DNA from: Synechococcus sp. HW_metabat.54
GTDB taxonomy: Bacteria > Cyanobacteriota > Cyanobacteriia > PCC-6307 > Cyanobiaceae
DNA length: 6,360 bases
Assembly (NCBI GenBank): GCA_018623675.1
Contig: JAAZVJ010000061.1
Coordinates: forward strand, 1 to 6,360
Direction of reading: 5' to 3'
The notes below the pieces were generated by a model, which saw only the letters and a program-made list of their open reading frames with translations, had not been told where the DNA came from and did not search any database. This document shows, piece after piece, positions 5,829-6,360 of this stretch. The number at the start of each line of letters is the position of its first letter. Within the stretch, counting starts at the first letter, position 1. Made by a program: the position numbers and the translations under genes.

Positions 5829-6288
5829 GACCGGAACGCCGGCGCCTGCGTGGATGGGGGAGGTCCGCCCCCTTGGTGCTGGAAGACGGCCAATCGCAAG
5901 AGGGTGGGGCCTGATTGGTCCCCAACCAGGGCTGGGGCTGTAGCCGCCGCGCAACATCGTCGGCTGTCTTCATGGCCGTAGGGCGGTAATCAGCCACCGA
6001 TCGATGCATCTGCATCTGATCCCCCATGCGGCGCAGGTAAAGGTCATGGGACCAGATCACCTGGTTGTGTTCGAAGGCTTCACAAGCAGCCAAGATTGAC
6101 GTGAAGCGCTGGCTCACCAGTCCAGAAGGAGCACATTGCTTCCATTCCAGAACCTGCTCAAAGGAAAGACCGGAACGCCACTGCCGCTGTTCAGACAGAT
6201 AACAGAACTCCTCCGGACCATTGATCCAGAACATTCGACCTTCGTCATCCATGAAATGCCGGCCCTGGCGCTGCCTGATCCGAACCAT
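5809..6288 (-). CDS. Hypothetical protein, convergent with ABC-F gene
   Basis: A 159-residue protein that I do not recognise. The first ~115 residues look like a folded soluble domain, rich in aromatic and charged residues (for example DDEGRMFWINGPEEF, QRQWRSGLSFEQVLEW and QVIWSHDLYLRRMGDQMQMHR). The last ~40 residues are Pro/Ser/Arg-rich with five consecutive Arg and look disordered. ATG 6288 is chosen over GTG 6303 because a full Shine-Dalgarno GGAGGT (6300-6295 on the minus strand) lies six bases upstream of it and would be inside the coding region if GTG 6303 were used. The 3' end overlaps the ABC-F gene by 20 bp tail-to-tail, so part of the tail may have been gained by loss of an earlier stop. 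A 14-bp direct repeat falls in the same frame in the body and the tail of this gene. Confidence 0.75.
   Translation of the reverse strand: MVRIRQRQGRHFMDDEGRMFWINGPEEFCYLSEQRQWRSGLSFEQVLEWKQCAPSGLVSQRFTSILAACEAFEHNQVIWSHDLYLRRMGDQMQMHRSVADYRPTAMKTADDVARRLQPQPWLGTNQAPPSCDWPSSSTKGADLPHPRRRRRSGLKTPAH
5827..6179. repeat. 14-bp direct repeat AAGACCGGAACGCC
   Basis: AAGACCGGAACGCC occurs exactly at 5827-5840 and 6166-6179, 339 bp apart, a multiple of three. On the minus strand both copies are read in the same frame and encode Arg-Ser-Gly-Leu: once in the body of the hypothetical protein (WRSGLSF) and once in its Arg-rich C-terminal tail (RRSGLKT). It may be a small duplication or a coincidence. 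Confidence 0.5.
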
Positions 6289-6360
6289 GGGATGACCTCC
6301 CACTTCCTACTTAGCTGGTAGCCCCGGTCATGGCCTGCTGACAATGGCGGTGTTACGGAA
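6289..6360. promoter_or_regulatory. Upstream region at right edge, probably divergent
   Basis: This stretch lies upstream of the minus-strand hypothetical gene and runs off the window. On the plus strand CTGACA (6338-6343) resembles a -35 element, and GTTACGGAA closes the window at 6352-6360; a promoter for a gene further right would have its -10 beyond the edge. I see no convincing -10/-35 pair for the minus-strand gene. Low-confidence inference. Confidence 0.25.
6295..6300 (-). promoter_or_regulatory. Strong ribosome binding site (GGAGGT)
   Basis: Read on the minus strand this is GGAGGT followed by CATCCC and then ATG at 6288. It is the only near-perfect Shine-Dalgarno I found in the window and it decides the start of the downstream minus-strand hypothetical gene. 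Confidence 0.75.

Noticed and set aside
5831..5846. CCGG-AACG-CCGG hairpin just after the ABC-F stop as a terminator
   Set aside because: The stem is only four base pairs, no T-run follows, and the bases are inside the convergent coding sequence.
5358..5957. Minus-strand open frame of 199 codons across the end of the ABC-F gene
   Set aside because: It overlaps both the ABC-F gene and the hypothetical gene on the same strand in another frame; the protein shows no domain-like pattern.
1..6360. tRNA genes, CRISPR arrays, insertion sequences, prophage or toxin-antitoxin genes
   Set aside because: I looked for repeat-spacer patterns, terminal inverted repeats, tRNA arms and typical protein motifs on both strands and saw none.

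Overview
The window looks like a piece of chromosome from a marine picocyanobacterium, most likely Synechococcus/Cyanobium. The reasons are a fairly GC-rich composition (roughly high fifties percent by eye), small genes packed tightly on both strands, no GCGATCGC (HIP1) octamer seen, and a gene set (aspartoacylase-like amidohydrolase, glutathionyl-hydroquinone-reductase-type GST, DUF2301 membrane protein, Uup-like ABC-F protein, several small lineage-type proteins) familiar from that group. The assignment is inferred from recognition, not from a search.

Layout. Bases 1-55 are the 3' end of an intergenic region with a GC-rich hairpin and two copies of a GT(T/A)ACGGAA word. Bases 56-403 hold an uncertain small ORF with no ATG start. 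Bases 435-788 encode a small putative lipoprotein, and 842-1234 a small secreted protein with a signal peptide; both have a pair of cysteines and probably act in the periplasm or on a membrane. They converge on a minus-strand aspartoacylase-family gene (1300-2223).

Only 49 bp separate the aspartoacylase start from the divergent three-gene unit that dominates the window: an ECM4/YqjG-type glutathione S-transferase (2273-3262), a six-helix DUF2301 membrane protein (3259-3897) and a Uup-type ABC-F ATPase (3894-5828). Each junction is a 4-base start/stop overlap (ATGA, GTGA), so the three are very likely one translationally coupled operon. The ABC-F gene overlaps tail-to-tail by 20 bp with a minus-strand hypothetical gene (5809-6288), whose start is fixed by a strong GGAGGT. 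The last ~70 bp are the upstream region of that gene and probably of a gene beyond the right edge; the GTTACGGAA word recurs there.

Functionally the operon mixes a redox/quinone detoxification enzyme, an unknown membrane protein and a translation- or DNA-repair-associated ATPase. No shared pathway is evident; a stress-related or simply compact genome arrangement is the most that can be said. I found no RNA gene, insertion sequence, CRISPR array or prophage, and nothing I can honestly call a new system. The more interesting points are the operon architecture, the repeated promoter-region word, the in-frame 14-bp repeat in the last gene and the small cysteine-paired envelope proteins.
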